64,000 nucleotides of DNA from Lycocorax pyrrhopterus obiensis (GCA_014706295.1 JACSVZ010000002.1:58489617-58553616), one strand, 5' to 3'; shown: positions 14,715-27,700, numbered from the stretch's first letter. Notes: a model not told the origin generated them from the sequence alone. Numbers and translations: made by a program.

Positions 14715-14765
14715 TTCTTGTTGTAATATATGAAATATATATAATAATATATAAATATAGAGAGA
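14715..14765. repeat. AT-rich simple repeat
   Basis: A run of ATATA/ATAAT words grades into AGAGATAGAG. It is low-complexity sequence within the TPPP intron. Confidence 0.7.
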
Positions 14766-16449
14766 TAGAGGCTTGTGAGTATGGTCACAACCTCACACTG
14801 GAGATTTACATAATTAAAGTATGTAAAGCAATAAAATTATCTGATATTGTCTTCATTTGTATTTTAGCTTATCATCTGAGAGCAAGTTATCAAGGTTAAA
14901 TACTGTATAGCTTATTCTCTGAAGCCCTGTGAGATATATTGAGTACAATTAATTGCTTCTATCTATAATGAGAATACTCTTAACATAAATTGGCATAACT
15001 GACTGCCTCACTCCTTAAAAGAGCCTTATTTTATTTTTTCAAATTAAGCTCAATATACAAAAAGTAAAAATAGCTTCTATCACACAGCTGCCTCCAGAAA
15101 GTAACTGGAATGAATATATCTACTATAAAAATTAAATTAAAAAACATTATTTCTCACCACAGTCAAGCCACAGATTAAAAATGACACAGAAACAACTACT
15201 TGGTGGATGTATATTTCCATTTATAAATATCTTTTCTTAGATTTACAAGGGTCAAGTGCAAGCACTGCAGGAGATTCCTATGTGAACTTTATCTGCAATT
15301 TGATCCTTGCATGGCATGCTGTCTAAGCATTACACTGTACTATAATTTAATACTGGACGTACACATCAGCAGTTACAAATGACGGACTATTTAAATGCAT
15401 ATAACTGTGACCCAGAGATGTACAAAGGCACTCAAAACAGCATTTTATTTTGGACTGGGAGATGAAAGGTTGAGTTGGGAAAGGGTCTCTAAAAACATAA
15501 AGAAGTGGCTCATCACTAAAGGATTAAAAAAATGGCCATTACCATTTTAAAAATAAGTTTTACAGGTTTGATAAACAGTGATGCTATTTTAAGCCTAAGA
15601 CTATGAAAGTATATAGGTATCTCTTTGGTTTTCCTCAAAGTTTTCACAGCACTAGAAGAAAAAAAAACAAACCTTAATGTTTTATTATCATGCTAACCCT
15701 TTCCAACCGTCTAAAGCATGCTATTTAATGATGCTAGCTGAGAAAACAGTGGGAAGGCTCAATAAAAGACAGTCTCACATCATGTGTTTCATTTCAGGCT
15801 GGGGCTTGGGTTTGCTCCTCCTCTTCTTTTCAAATAAACATGAGCAGTTATGCAACCCTCTGTAAAATCCGAAAAAATGTGTCCCCTCCCAAACCTGCCC
15901 ATGTAGAGCCTGCAGAACATAAACAGGGAATCTGGTTGTCAGCAGCATCTCCTTCATGATTCGAAGCTGTCAGTGTTTAAGATGGTATTCACATGTGTGT
16001 TCAGCACCTTGTAGCATACACTCAACTTCCCCTTGGAAAAATTTCACCAAGGTACAACAGCTTTTACCCAGGACTGGAGAAATATTTGCAACCGCTGGTA
16101 ATCTGACGAAGGAGGGGCGGGGGAGGCGAGCAGGCAGGGGTTGTATTTATTTTCAAACGAGCTTGCCGGAGTTACAAATTAATTCACAGGATTTTGTCTC
16201 GTCCTTGTTTTCCACCCCGGAGTACTTGGCTGTTTACCTACGGATATTACCCCGCAGGCGCTAAACAGTCTCCCACACCTGATGCTGGTTTAGTGGAGGA
16301 CGCTATACAGGAGCGGCTCTCGAAGACGAAGCCCCTCCAGCTACCGTTTGGGGATTTAAAGAGAAAAAAAAAAAGGAAACAGCAAATCGCCTCTCCCCAT
16401 CGGTCTCCATAAAAGGGGACCGCTGCCTCTACACGAGCGCATGAAGCAG

Positions 16450-17650
16450 CAATAACTGAGGCTTTGTTGTTGACTGCGGAGCATTTGGTGTGTACGCGCA
16501 AGGTGGCTCCTTCCCGGCGCCTCCGCGAGACGCCCGCGGGGGCAGCGCGGGGCTCGCCAGCCGCCCGCAGCCAGCCTCCAGCATCGCCCAGCCGCGGACC
16601 TGCTGCCGCCGGGAGCCGGGAAGCCGCCCCGAGTCCCACGCTGGCTGCGGCCGCGCGTCCCTCCTCGACGGCGACCAGGGGGATGCGGCTTCGGAGCCCA
16701 TCTCCATGGCACGCAAAGGTGCGCAGTTCCGCACTGAGCCCTGCTCCCCGCCGGCCCCTTGCCCCTGGTTCCCGGAGGGTCGCAGAAGAAGCGCAAAACA
16801 TCGCAGGGACAGCACGGAGGTGAACCCCAAAGTGGGATGCGGAGCCGCCGCCCGCAGCCCCCCGCGGGTGTTACATAACGACGGCGGCGACCGGGCCGGG
16901 CTGGGCTCGGGCGTCCCTCCGGTGGGGGCGGGCACCGGGAGGGGGCACCGGGGCCGCGAGACCCCTGGCAGCGCCGCCAGCGCCCCCTCCCCTCGCGCCT
17001 TCGATAACCGAGCGGCGATCGATTAGCGGCGCGATGGGAAGGAGGGAGCGGGCACGGCACACGACACGCACCCCACCCACCCCCGGCGGAGCGGTGCTCG
17101 CCCGGCCCGGCCCGGCCCGGGAGCGGCGCCCGCGCACTCACCGCCGGCGGAGGAGGGCGGCAGGTCTGGCTGCGCTGGCCGGGCTCCGTGCGGCGCGCTC
17201 GGGAGCAGCCGCGGGTGTCCGCAGCCGGCGCGGCCGTTGCAGCGGCACCGCCCCCCCCGCGCGGCCATTGGCGGGCTCGCCGCACGGCCCGCCCGCCGCG
17301 AGCGCCCATAGGCGGCGCGCGCCGTCCTTCCAGGGCCGCGCCCGCCCCCCGCGCACTGGCTGAGGGGCGGCGGGGCGGCCGGCGCTGCCTTACATGGCCC
17401 GCTGGTGCGCTGCGCTCTGCCGGCGCCGTTTCCCCCGTTATTCCCGTTATCCCCGCTTCCTGCGTTTGCCCCGCCGCTCGGCGCGCAGTGGCAGGTGCGC
17501 GGTGGCAGGTGGAGCCCCGACGGCTCGCACATCCTGTGCCTCCCCTTTCCGATACACCCAGGGGTACCAATGTCCTCTGTGTCCTGCCGCGCTCCGGCAC
17601 GTTTGGGTCTGGATGGCCGCTCGGCTGTACTTGAAGCTGCGGTTGTCGAC
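16450..17650. promoter_or_regulatory. CpG island, probable TPPP promoter
   Basis: GC content and CpG frequency rise sharply from about 16.45 kb and fall off by about 17.65 kb, against an AT-rich background on both sides. The densest part is about 16.5-17.4 kb. On the minus strand a CCAAT box lies at 17267-17271, next to GC-box-like CCGCCCC/GGGGCGG runs. No TATA box is obvious. The position, about 13 kb upstream of the TPPP ATG exon and on its 5' side, fits a CpG-island promoter driving a non-coding first exon. Long open frames across the island in several frames (up to 452 codons on the minus strand) result from GC-rich sequence lacking stop codons and are not annotated as genes. Divergent transcription to the right cannot be excluded. 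Confidence 0.85.
17142..17210 (-). other. TPPP: Candidate TPPP non-coding exon 1
   Basis: Reading the minus strand through the CpG island, a good donor (GGCG followed by GTGAGT, at 17136-17141) lies about 125 bases downstream of the CCAAT box. An exon here would splice to the acceptor at 4275 and give the 5' UTR in front of the TPPP ATG. The 3' edge is set by the donor. The 5' edge is a guess based on typical CCAAT-to-start distance. Inference only; other donors in the island are possible. Confidence 0.5.
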
Positions 17651-17814
17651 GTAGATGGAAACCGTATGAAAGACTGGGCTTTGTGGTGCAGCGGGCATTC
17701 CGTAAAAGCCTCACCTTCCCTCAGCTTGCCTCTCGCCCGGAAGCAGCCTGAGGCCGGCACAGCGGAGAGGGGCAGCCACCAACCTAGTCTAGAGCAATCC
17801 CATCCAAAATCCTA

Positions 17815-18198
17815 GCGCACAGACACAGTCCAGGAGTCAGCAGGAATCTAGTGAGCCGTTGTGCACCCTCATTTGTGAATTTACAACCAGAGTCCAATGA
17901 CCCCGCAGAGCTTGGTGGACTGTAACTTGATTGCTGCTGTGGTGGAATGAAGTTAAAACAATCTGCCTGCAGTCGTGAGGGAGGAGAGCAAATTGCTAAT
18001 GTGCAATGGATTCTAAATTTTTCAAATACAGGAGATATATGGCTAATTTTTTAATTGGTCATATATCTATACTTGCCTCAGGGTGCACAGTAGTTTACAA
18101 ACTATTATACAATTAGCTTACAATCTCTGATTTCAGTAACTTTAGGCAATTATTGAAATGACCCAGAATGTCATAAAGGGGCTTTAAAGGACCCTTCA
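17815..18198. other. Unique-looking flank right of the CpG island
   Basis: No gene, repeat family or RNA gene recognised. The composition changes from GC-rich to AT-rich. Confidence 0.5.
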
Positions 18199-19679
18199 TG
18201 TTAGGGTTGAGTTTGGCTGTACTGCGAATGAAGGTTTTGTGGTAGTGTAGGGCAAATGCAGTTGTGATCTCTCATAAGAGCACAAATCAAAGTCATCCGC
18301 GAACACTTCCAACTCCTTCTCCACAGGGCTCCTCCAACTCCCTCCGTCTCCCAGCCTGTATTGGTACTCAATAGTGAAACTAAACGTGTTCTTGGTAGGC
18401 ACAGACATACAAACTCATTTCTGCAATACGTATCTGCATATACACACATGGGCAGCTGCACAGATCAATACAGCCACGAACACTCAGCGCTCACACAAGC
18501 ACAAACAGCACCAATGGCCTCATCTTGTTGCCCTTTGGCTAATCAGGATGAAAGTCCATTATTAGGAAGTGTATCCATATGTACAATGTGGATTCCAATT
18601 GCTGACCGTAGATACTCAGTCTATCCCTGGATCCATAATGTACCCCACTGCTGTACCCTGGACATACGAGCTCCTAAGACTTGCAATCCCACTGTGTTGC
18701 TTTTCAGTTGTCGTCCACAGACACACACCATGGATCTGCTGGTACCTGGATCCCCAATCTTCTCACCTACTGTACCCTCACAAATGAACCCCTCTCCAAG
18801 GGCTGGTACAGACCTCACTCACATTCACCAGGGTTCTCTCAGTAGTTGGGCTTAGACACGCACTCCATCCAGTAACTGGCCATGGATCCCAGGTCTCCCC
18901 AGTTGCTGGCATCTGGACACACTATTCCCCAAACACAACAGTCCCACTCCAGATGCTGGTACAGGTTTCCTTGCACACAGCAGCACATAAACATGCACAC
19001 TGTGGATCTCTCCTGGACAAACAACACCCAATATGTTACACAGGCCCACCTTGCAGCCCAGATCACTGTTGTCCCCAGCTTCCTCCCACACAGATACACA
19101 CACACATGCAGTCTCTCCACTGCCCTTCAGATTTTACATCCTCTCCATCAGTTGGCAGAGACTTCTTGGTCCCTTTGGAAGTCACCTTCTCCAATTGCCT
19201 TACTCCCAGAGACATACTTCCTTCCCAAGCCTCTCAATCTCTTCTCCACCTAGCTTGGCTTGGTATTTGCACTCTCACTTGGTCCAACTGCTCGCACCAC
19301 AGACACATATAACCCCGATCTGCAGCGCAGTTGTTGGTACTTAGTTTTACTCACTCCAGTCTCTTCAGTTGACGACTTTGCTGATTTGCAAGCCCTATAA
19401 TCCCTTGTCTGATTTCAATTGCTGACGGTTAGACATCCATACAATCACGTCCACACAGAATAGAGTTCACTCATTCAGGAAAACAGTTAGAAATGTAATT
19501 TAGGAAGAAGGCAGGACAGCAGGTGATGATTGGGTGTGGGTCATGGCCAGACAAGCACTCTGCCCAGCAACCTGTTTACACATGGGCAACTGCTTTTTGT
19601 CCCCTTAGCCTTCTATGACCCATTTTCTCCAAGCCATGACGAGCCCTCCCTTCCTCTGCCTTTGGTTTTGTCCCCTACA
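18199..19679 (-). mobile_element. Candidate LTR with internal degenerate tandem repeat
   Basis: The block is bounded by TGTTAGGG at 18199 and CCCCTACA ending at 19679. These are near-perfect inverted LTR-type termini (TGT.GGGG / CCCC.ACA). Read on the minus strand it would start TGTAGGGGACAAAACC and end CAACCCTAACA. Between about 18.4 and 19.35 kb lies a C/A-rich degenerate array with recurring words such as CCAGTTGCTGG, GCTGGTACAG, GACACACAC and TGGATCCC, at roughly 35-60 base intervals. I found no matching target-site duplication. It could instead be a minisatellite between unrelated sequences. Several long open frames here (for example 18361-18855 plus) are shadows of the repeat. Confidence 0.45.
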
Positions 19680-19714
19680 CCAGTCAAAAGATGTTGTGTG
19701 CGATCCTAAGATTC

Positions 19715-19914
19715 CCTGAATGTCAGGGGAGGTCCAGACATGATACCTGGAAACATGTCTTTACCAAGAGGATGGTCATACCCTGGAACAGGTCTTCTGC
19801 AGAGGTTGCTGATGCCCTGTGCCTGTCAATGTGTGAGGCATTTGGACAATGTCCTTAAAAACAAGGTTTAACTTTGGATCAGCCCTGTAGCAATCAGGCA
19901 GTTGGACTTGATGA
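19715..19914 (+). mobile_element. CR1-type LINE 3' end, plus strand
   Basis: The text matches the 3' end of a CR1 subfamily. Landmarks are GCATTTGGACAATG, a TTAACTTTGG..CAGCCCTG segment and GGCAGTTGGACTTGATGA. It is 5'-truncated, as is usual for CR1 copies, and runs directly into the pentamer tail that follows. Confidence 0.8.
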
Positions 19915-19975
19915 ATATTCTATTCTATTCTATTCTATTCTATTCTATTCTATTCTATTCTATTCTATTCTATTC
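19915..19975 (+). repeat. (ATTCT)n tail of CR1, about 12 units
   Basis: Near-perfect tandem copies of ATTCT directly follow the CR1 3' end. CR1 elements end in short tandem octamer- or pentamer-like words rather than poly(A), so this is the element's own tail, expanded into a microsatellite. Confidence 0.95.
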
Positions 19976-20678
19976 CCCTGCATCCCACAGTGTGTGTTAC
20001 ACCCTCTAGACAGTAGTCCTGACTTCAACCTTTAAGTTTGTCTGGAGAGCCTTTCCAGACTCATCTGATGTGTTTCAGACCTGGATGATGACCATCAGTT
20101 CTCTTTTGTGACATTCCTGGGACTGGGGCAGGGAATCTTTTTTTCTGAGTTCCCCATAAGGATGAAGGTCCCCCTGTTCCATATTGTTGTTCTGTGGCAC
20201 ATTTAGAGTGTGCAGACAAGCTTTTTATCAAAGAACATAACAACACCTTATTTCTGGTCATACTTTGAAGACCCAGTGTTCTCAGATGGAGGGGGTTTTA
20301 GAGGTTTAATTTAGCAATTTAATTTAACTGAAATTTGTAATTTAGTTCCTGATCCTGAAGTCATACTAATGAAAATGTGGCATCGTGAGGTTTTGGCAAA
20401 GACAAATGAGTCACAAAAATAAATCAGTGATACTTGTGGGCATATATGGGCTGCCAACCTAATCCACATCAGCCTCATTTCCACTCTTCAGTTCACAGTC
20501 TACCAGGTACCTCCCTCTCCAGTGGCCAGGATAGGGATGAGATAAAATGTTTGTTCCTTTATTTCAATAAAGGTTCCTATTCTTTCAACTGTTGTTTGTT
20601 GTTCAAGATGCTTGTCTTTTACACCTCTCATTTATAAAATTCTAGTATAAAATCACAAAAGCCCATTTTTGGATTATC

Positions 20679-21749
20679 TGTATTTGGGTTACATGACAAG
20701 GTTTTGGTAGCAAGCAGGCTACAGGCGTGTCTTCTGTGAGAAGATACCAGAAGCTGCCCCCGTGTTAGAAAGAGTCAGCTCCAGCTGGCTGACAGACCCC
20801 CTGCTGGCCAAAGCTGAGCCTGGTGGCAGCACGCAGTGATAGCGTATTTAACTAGGGGGAAAAAATGCCGCACAACAGCAGCAGATGGGCGAGAGAATGG
20901 TACAGACAACTATTCAGACCCCAGGGTCTGGAGGGCAAGAAGGAGCAGGAGGAGGTGCTCCAGGCACCAGAGGAGCGATTTCCCTGCAGCCTGTGGTGCA
21001 GCCCATGGTGAGGCAGCTGTGCCCCTGCAGCCCATGGAGCAGACATCTACCCTGCAGCCTGTGGAGGACCCTATGTCCAAGCAGGTGGATACTCCCTGAA
21101 GGAACTTGTGAACCGAAAAAGAAAAAGCCCGTGCTGGAGCTGGCCTCTGACAGGACCTGTGACCCCATGGAGACGAGCCCATGATGAAGCGGGTTTTCTG
21201 GCAGGACCTGTGACCCCATCTGGGGACACACACTGGAGCACTCTTCCTGCAGAACTGCACCCTGTGGAAAAGACCCACACTGGAGCGGTACATGAAGAAC
21301 TGCAGCCCATGGGAAGGACCTATGTTGTATAATTTTGTGAAAGACTGTTTCCCATGGGAGGTGCCCCATGCTGGAGGAAGAGTATGAGGAGGAAGGAGGG
21401 TCAGAGACAAAGCATTATGAACTGACCTGAACCCCTGTTCCCCATCCCCCTGCACTGTTCAGGAGGAAGAGATAAAGAAGTCAAGAGTGAAGCTGAGCCT
21501 TGGAAGGGAGGGCCAGTGGGAAGAATGTGTTTTAAGATTTGTTTTTATTTCATATTATCTTACTTTTGATTGGCAATAAATTAAATTGATTTCCCCACAC
21601 TGAGTCTGTTTTGCCCATTACGGTTATTACTGAGTCATATCCTTGCCTTTGTCTTGACCATGAGCCTTTTGTCACATCTCCTGTTGAGGCAGGGAAGTGA
21701 TAGTGGGATTGGTGGGCACCTTGCAGGCTAGCCAAGGTCAACCCAACAT
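20679..21749 (+). mobile_element. Solo LTR of avian ERVL type, with 6-bp duplication
   Basis: The block starts TGTATTTGGG and ends GGTCAACCCAACA(T). Inside, variants of the words GACC(C/T)..TGGAGCA, CTGCAGCCCATGG and GGACCTGTGACCCC recur, which is typical of a long GC-rich avian ERVL-class LTR. An AATAAATTAAATTGATTT stretch near 21575 is a likely polyadenylation region. The flanking hexamer ATTATC occurs at 20673-20678 and again at 21750-21755, which supports a target-site duplication. No internal retroviral genes are present. ORFs at 20910-21455 (-) and 20885-21184 (+) are translations of this LTR and not host genes. Confidence 0.8.
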
Positions 21750-21755
21750 ATTATC

Positions 21756-24700
21756 ACATTATCTTAATAAAAGTAATGTAACTTTGGGTTCATCTGTATG
21801 GAAATTAACTTCTTCCGTATTTTAAAGCAAATTTGGCAGTTCTTCGTCTGCGTTTATTTTCATTTTTATCTCAAGAATGCCGTCATTGGGTATTGTGTGG
21901 GCCTTGGACATTTTTTCAAAAAACAAAATAATGTGAATGCCAACATGTACGTTGTGGATTTCTACAGCACTCAGTACACTTATGTTACATAATACAATTA
22001 CACTGTTATGATTAATTCCTGAGAGTTCCCAGAAGCCCTCTCTCATCCTTGCACAAAGAGTGATTTTTCTCAGTCCAGAAAAGAATCTATTCAGTTGTAC
22101 ACTGATGAGACAGTAGTGCTCTGCCACAGAACAAGGCCTTGCAGAAAATCCCAAGAGTAGTCCAACCCTTGATTATCTTGGTCTCCTCAGGAAGTCTATT
22201 CTCTCACAAGAGAAAAGACCCTTGACCACAACCTGGAGATCTCACTATCTTAACCTAAGATTAGCTGCATTTCCCCAGGAGGTTAGTACAGCTGTGTTTG
22301 TAGGCTGTTGCTGTGGATGAAGGATACCATCTTTCCTTCTAGGCACAGGCCAATTGTGTGGGTTCCCATGAGACCTGACCTGATGATTTTTCAGTGTGAC
22401 CTAGCATTTTAAATTCTCTTTTGCTCTTCTAAACAGACTAAATGATTGATCAAATGTCATTGTCTTGGACACACTCTTGTTAAACACTCCCAAGCTACTG
22501 CAGCAGGCGTACATATCCTTAGAACCCAGGAATGGGGCAGAGTGCAGGCACTGCCTATACCCTGGGTCTCACTGGGACTTTCAGAATGCAAAATTCCTAC
22601 AAGCTGCAGTCTAAGGATGAACTTTCTTGCCTCTGGTCTGGCAACAGATGTCTTTTTACAGAGAGTAGAAAACTTGCTCTGCGTTTTCCCTTTCCAGAGC
22701 TACACAGTAAGAAAAGCACAACCAGATTTCATGTTGAATTCAAGAATATTACTGATTTTAATTAACACTACAAGAAATACACAAATCTATTCATAATAAA
22801 ACTGTACGTATTTCCCTACTTCATTCTCTCCATCAACTAACATGCCAGTTCTTCTGCTTCAAGACAAAGTTTTGTGGGAGGGATGCAGGTCTCTTTCGTG
22901 CATTTGACACAGCTTCTTTTCAAGCTTCTATACTTAGTGCCATTTCTGTTATTTCTATGTCTATCCTCATATGAATTCTGTTCAAAGGTTTTGTTATTTT
23001 TAATGAGTTTTTTTTGCTATTTCTTCCTTCCTTCCCTGGTTCTCCGCAAGACAGAGAATTCTTTCCTGCTTAGACAGTGCCTTTGCTAACATTAAGCCAG
23101 TTCCACCAGAGCTGGAAAACTTTGTGGCCAGCATTTGTTCCCAGATTGAGAGGCATGAGATGTAATGCTGACAAAATGATAGGTTACATAAATCTTATGT
23201 TACTCAGTGAATCAGAAGACGCATCCTGTCTTCAGCCAGAGCTAGTAAAGAGTAAACAAAAGGATTTCTTGAACCATCAGGCCTGGGTAGGGAAATATAT
23301 CATCAAGATCACATAATTATTATGACAGGTCACTTTAGTTCACTTGTAAATTTCAAATATTTCAAAAGTCTTAATCAGAAATTTGTGTGAATCAAAGAGC
23401 ATTAATTTGGTTGAAACTTCTATCAAAATTATGGAATAATTCTTAAATGCCTAGTAGTCACTTCATTTAGAAAAATAGGGCTTGTTCAGTTTTTTCCTTG
23501 TTTTAACCACTTCTTGGAATAGTTACAAAAACTAAAAATCAATCAAGCCTACTCCATCTTGTGAAAATTAAGTACAGCTTTCCAAGTTATACCGATAGTC
23601 GTAAATATTGTCATTTGTATATCTAAATGCAACATACATATTGTCAGTATGTCATACTGTATTACACACAGTCAATTTATGTGCAGCTATGTGTGTAGTC
23701 GTAGTCACTTACAGGAGGGCAAAACTAGCTACCTGCCAGATACCCACTAGCAGTACAAATGTATTTCTAAATATACGAAATTGCAAGGAATATTTAATTG
23801 CATGAACAGTGTGGCAGAAGTTCAAATCGGTAGCCAAGCATAAAGGGCCATTCTCATGCACAGAAAGTTTGACTTAGGACATTCTGTATTTTGCAAAATG
23901 CAGTCCTGTAACTTTGTATAGAAGCTAATCTGATTATATTTAAGGAATCAGGACTGCTCATCAATTTTACTGAAATATAAATTATTGACAAAATCTTGCC
24001 AATATGGAAGCCAGACTGCAGGAGATGTGCACATGTATTAATGAAATAACTTGGTCACTCTATCAGTACAGAGCATAGTCCTACAAATGACTGACCATGA
24101 TAAAATTTTTATTGCCAAACCTTCCATCAAAAATTGTAATGCAAAGTTAGCTTCAATCAGAGCTTCAGAAGCTGTAAAGTTTAAAATATCCCTTTCTCAC
24201 TCAGTCTTCTCTGTTGCACACAAACCCATTTTGGGAGAACTCATCACATGATCTGTCTCTCAGATGGAATGCTGTTCCAATTTCTATTACATTCTCTTCC
24301 TCAATGCCCTTCCAAAAAGCGAAAACTAACGAAAAGTAGGACAATGGAGAACAGCTGTACAAAAGGATAAACTTTGCAGGACGTCCAATGCTTCGGATCG
24401 AGATTTAAGAAACATGGATTCCAGTAGTTTATTTTGTACAGGCTTTCCATGGAGAAGCTATCAATGTTCTCAGTTTCCCTCTGCACCTGTTTCATGCACA
24501 TAAATTGGGGATAGTCCATTTTGTGGTAAGGAATCTGAGCAACATAGAAATATTGTAGCACAAAGTCTTCACTTAAAAGGAGAAAAGGCCTTATTAGGGA
24601 AGCATTCAGGGACATGAAGGTTATGACAAGAGACAGGTCCTTCATCCGCTGAATATCTTAACTCTATATGAAGTGACTCTGTAGTTAAAGCTACTGACTT

Positions 24701-27700
24701 TGTAGTTAAAGACAACATATTCAAAAGCCCATACCACTGAGCCATTTCTAAATATCTATATTCCATATAATGTCATACAATGGACAAAGGCTAAAGTAGT
24801 TGCTGCAGCCTTATTAATTCTCTGATTTCTTTCTTCCTCAGCTAATCATTGAAAAACAGTTTGTTGTCCCTTTTGGGGTAGTTTATTCAATTTATCATGT
24901 ATAGTCCCAATTTCACTCTATCTTTGTTAGCTCAGCATTTTTTCAGAGCCCTAAAAATACTCTTAGGAGGAGATATAAATCACACTTCTCTTTTTGACAG
25001 GAGGGGAAATGGCCAGGAGATGGACCTCAGAACCGCAGAGAGGGTAAGCATCAGTGAAGTCTAATACCTAAGATTCAGCCTTGCAGTTAAGACAGTAAAA
25101 AAGCTTGATGGAATTTATACGGAAATGGCCACGCCATGCTGCTTCCTTAGCACAAGGCTTTTACAGCACTGCTTTCCCTTAGGTGACCTACATTCTCAAA
25201 TGCTTCAGGGAGCGCTGGGAAAGGCAAAATGAAAGAGGAAAACTTTAGCAAGACTGACCACAGAATAGAAGCTTCCTGAAGAGGTACTCGCAGCAATTGG
25301 CTGCTGGAATCTGAGATGCAGGGTATTTTTTTGTTCAGTTTAACTTTACTTTATGTCAGCAAATAAGAAAATATATGAAGCATTGCTCAAAGTCACCTGC
25401 TTGTTCATCTCAAATGTTGCTGACTGCCCCTGGCACTAAATTCCACAACTATTTTCTTTGTGCTAAAGTAAGAGTTCTTTTACTGGGAAATTTTTTAACA
25501 GACAATTGTTAACAAGTGTTCATTGATTAGGAAATGAATTGATAAGAGATGTAGATTTGTGTTAAAACTAGGTGACTGTTATCTGAGCAGCTACCACATC
25601 GTCTTATTTCTTGTCTAGAGACAATAACATGAGCCTATCCAGCAGACTTAGTTGTGATACTTTATTTTTTCTAGTGGTGTTAAGACAAACAGACCTTTGT
25701 CAGAGCTCATCTGATCAGTGTGAATATGTACTGGCACCATACATGGATTTATTGTAGTTCGACCTAAAATTAACACATGAAGTTCTAGCCTCACTAAATT
25801 TAAGACCTTTAACATTAAAGGAGGTAGCATTTCATTTGCAATTCCCTTACTTTCTCAGTTACTGCTACTAAATAAAACCATAGAAAACTCAGATTAAAAG
25901 CCGAATAAACAAAACAAAACCACATCAAAACATAATCTGTTCAGTACTGCTTAGGAAGCACATGGTTCAACATGAAGCAAAGGGTCAAACACAAAAAAGG
26001 TTCTCAAATTCTGTGCTGCTTTTGATTTAGGTCTAATGTCGAATTTGGCCGCTTAGTGCTTATTCCTTAGAAGTGTTTGTATAGCTGAGTCCCACTCTTA
26101 ATTCAGGTCTTCATCTATTGCAAATAAAAGCCAAGCAACTACAAAATACAAAGTAAACAGTCAACTAGAGTAAAATCAGAGTATTTTCTGGTCAATAATT
26201 CCAATTAATACAACAATGTTTTCTTTTAATCAATGGAGTTGGAGACTGTTCTTTCCACACTAAAAGGCACAGGCGCGTGCTCTGTCAAATTTTGCTGAAG
26301 CTATCAAGTTATTCTTGTATTCAGGTGTTTAAATTAGACTTCTTCCACTTTTATCACCACTGTAACAGGATGTGTGAGTAGAGTATTTGTCCACATGTCA
26401 AACAGGGAATTTTATACTCTGAAGTGTCAAAGTACCGCTACAGGTAGATTATTTTGTGTCAGGCTATGAATGGGAATACCTGAGAGGAAAATGTGCTCTG
26501 CTACTTCTGCTCTAGGAATGTAAAACTCTTGCAGTGAACAAGAGCAAGTAAGTATAAGGAGGAAAAGAACTCAGGCATTAAAATGGGGTTAAATCAGGCA
26601 TGAATTGCTAGAGGACATTCAAAGCCTCAAATCTTGAGGTATAGTATGTCCTTGCTTTTTGCGGGGGGGAAAAGGGGGGAGGCAGGCTGCTATGGTTTTG
26701 TTTGTGTTTTGTGTGTGTGTGCACATGGAGCAGCCATACAAGTCATGTCAGACAAAAAACAAAGCTACTCTGGGGATCAGAGTAGTCTCAGATCACATTT
26801 AAATGCTCATGGTTGAATGATCATTAAAATTATGTCAGTTGAGTTACTCAGAGCAAACATGATGTATTTTGTCAGCTTACTTTTATATTGGATGTATATC
26901 CTATTTAGGAGAAGAACAATAACTACTTCTCTGATTGCATCACAGAGATGCAGAAGGAAAATACTTGATGTGCCACAAGGGAAAAAACCCCAAAACCATC
27001 AACAGAAACCTACCCATTAGTACTAAATTATCAAACAAAAAGCCTTTCACCATTGCAAATTTGTTTAATATGCTCCTACACACTTTAGTTACGGCACAAG
27101 AGCTTCTAAGATAAGCCAGAAGAATTAATTTGTCTCATAAGGCAGAGAGATGTGAAAATAACTGGAATCAAAGGAGCAACTTCTTCAGGTTTCTAAGGAC
27201 ATCAAAGTCCCTAAGACAGTTGACTACAATGTACTCAAAGGTGTGATTTAGCAGCTACCATCTCAACTGAGCTCTATAGCTCAGTTTCCAAAGCTCTGGT
27301 TCTATGAATTGTTATATTCTCCTGTAAGCTAATGATTCCTAAATAATTGGCTTAAAATAATATTGATTTGGTTTATTAAGTACAAATGGAAAATATTTTT
27401 CAAAAGCACAATTGGTCTACCAGTTGGGTAAAACAGAAGAGTGCTAAGCGAAAACCAAAATGAAATGTAAGTGTTAAAAAAAAAGCATCATGCATGATAG
27501 AGAGAAATCTCTGTGAAAATTATTTGGCAAAATTTTACAGTATGTAACATGGTCTACCTTTTTTCCCAACAAAATAAGTCAGCAGTAAAGCCACTAAATT
27601 TTGCCCTGCCATTCTTCATATATTGAACTACACCCAGAAGCAACTAAAAAAAAATCTCAGGTTACATAATGACTGTCTCAGAACACCTCTGTCAGTTCAC

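Larger units (their letters stand above)
4275..17141 (-). other. TPPP intron 1 (about 12.9 kb)
   Basis: This is the probable intron between the non-coding first exon in the CpG island and the ATG exon. It is AT-rich and contains only short simple repeats (about 9149-9177 and 11916-11965) that I can name. No CR1 or LTR stands out, in contrast to the intergenic region to the right. No ORF in it has a recognisable domain. The extent depends on the exon 1 donor call at 17136-17141. Confidence 0.6.

Noticed and set aside
16356..17714. 452-codon open frame on the minus strand, plus other long frames over 16.2-17.8 kb
   Set aside because: They cover a CpG island, overlap each other in several frames on both strands, and show Ala/Arg/Pro/Gly-rich composition without a domain. 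GC-rich sequence has few stop codons.
18196..18855. Plus- and minus-strand frames near 18.2-18.9 kb
   Set aside because: They sit in the degenerate tandem array and candidate LTR, and the composition follows the repeat.
20910..21455. 181-codon minus-strand frame
   Set aside because: It lies within the LTR at 20679-21749 and shows no retroviral or host domain.
26655..26690. Possible G-quadruplex
   Set aside because: Only two long G runs are present with short ones after, so the four-run pattern is not met.
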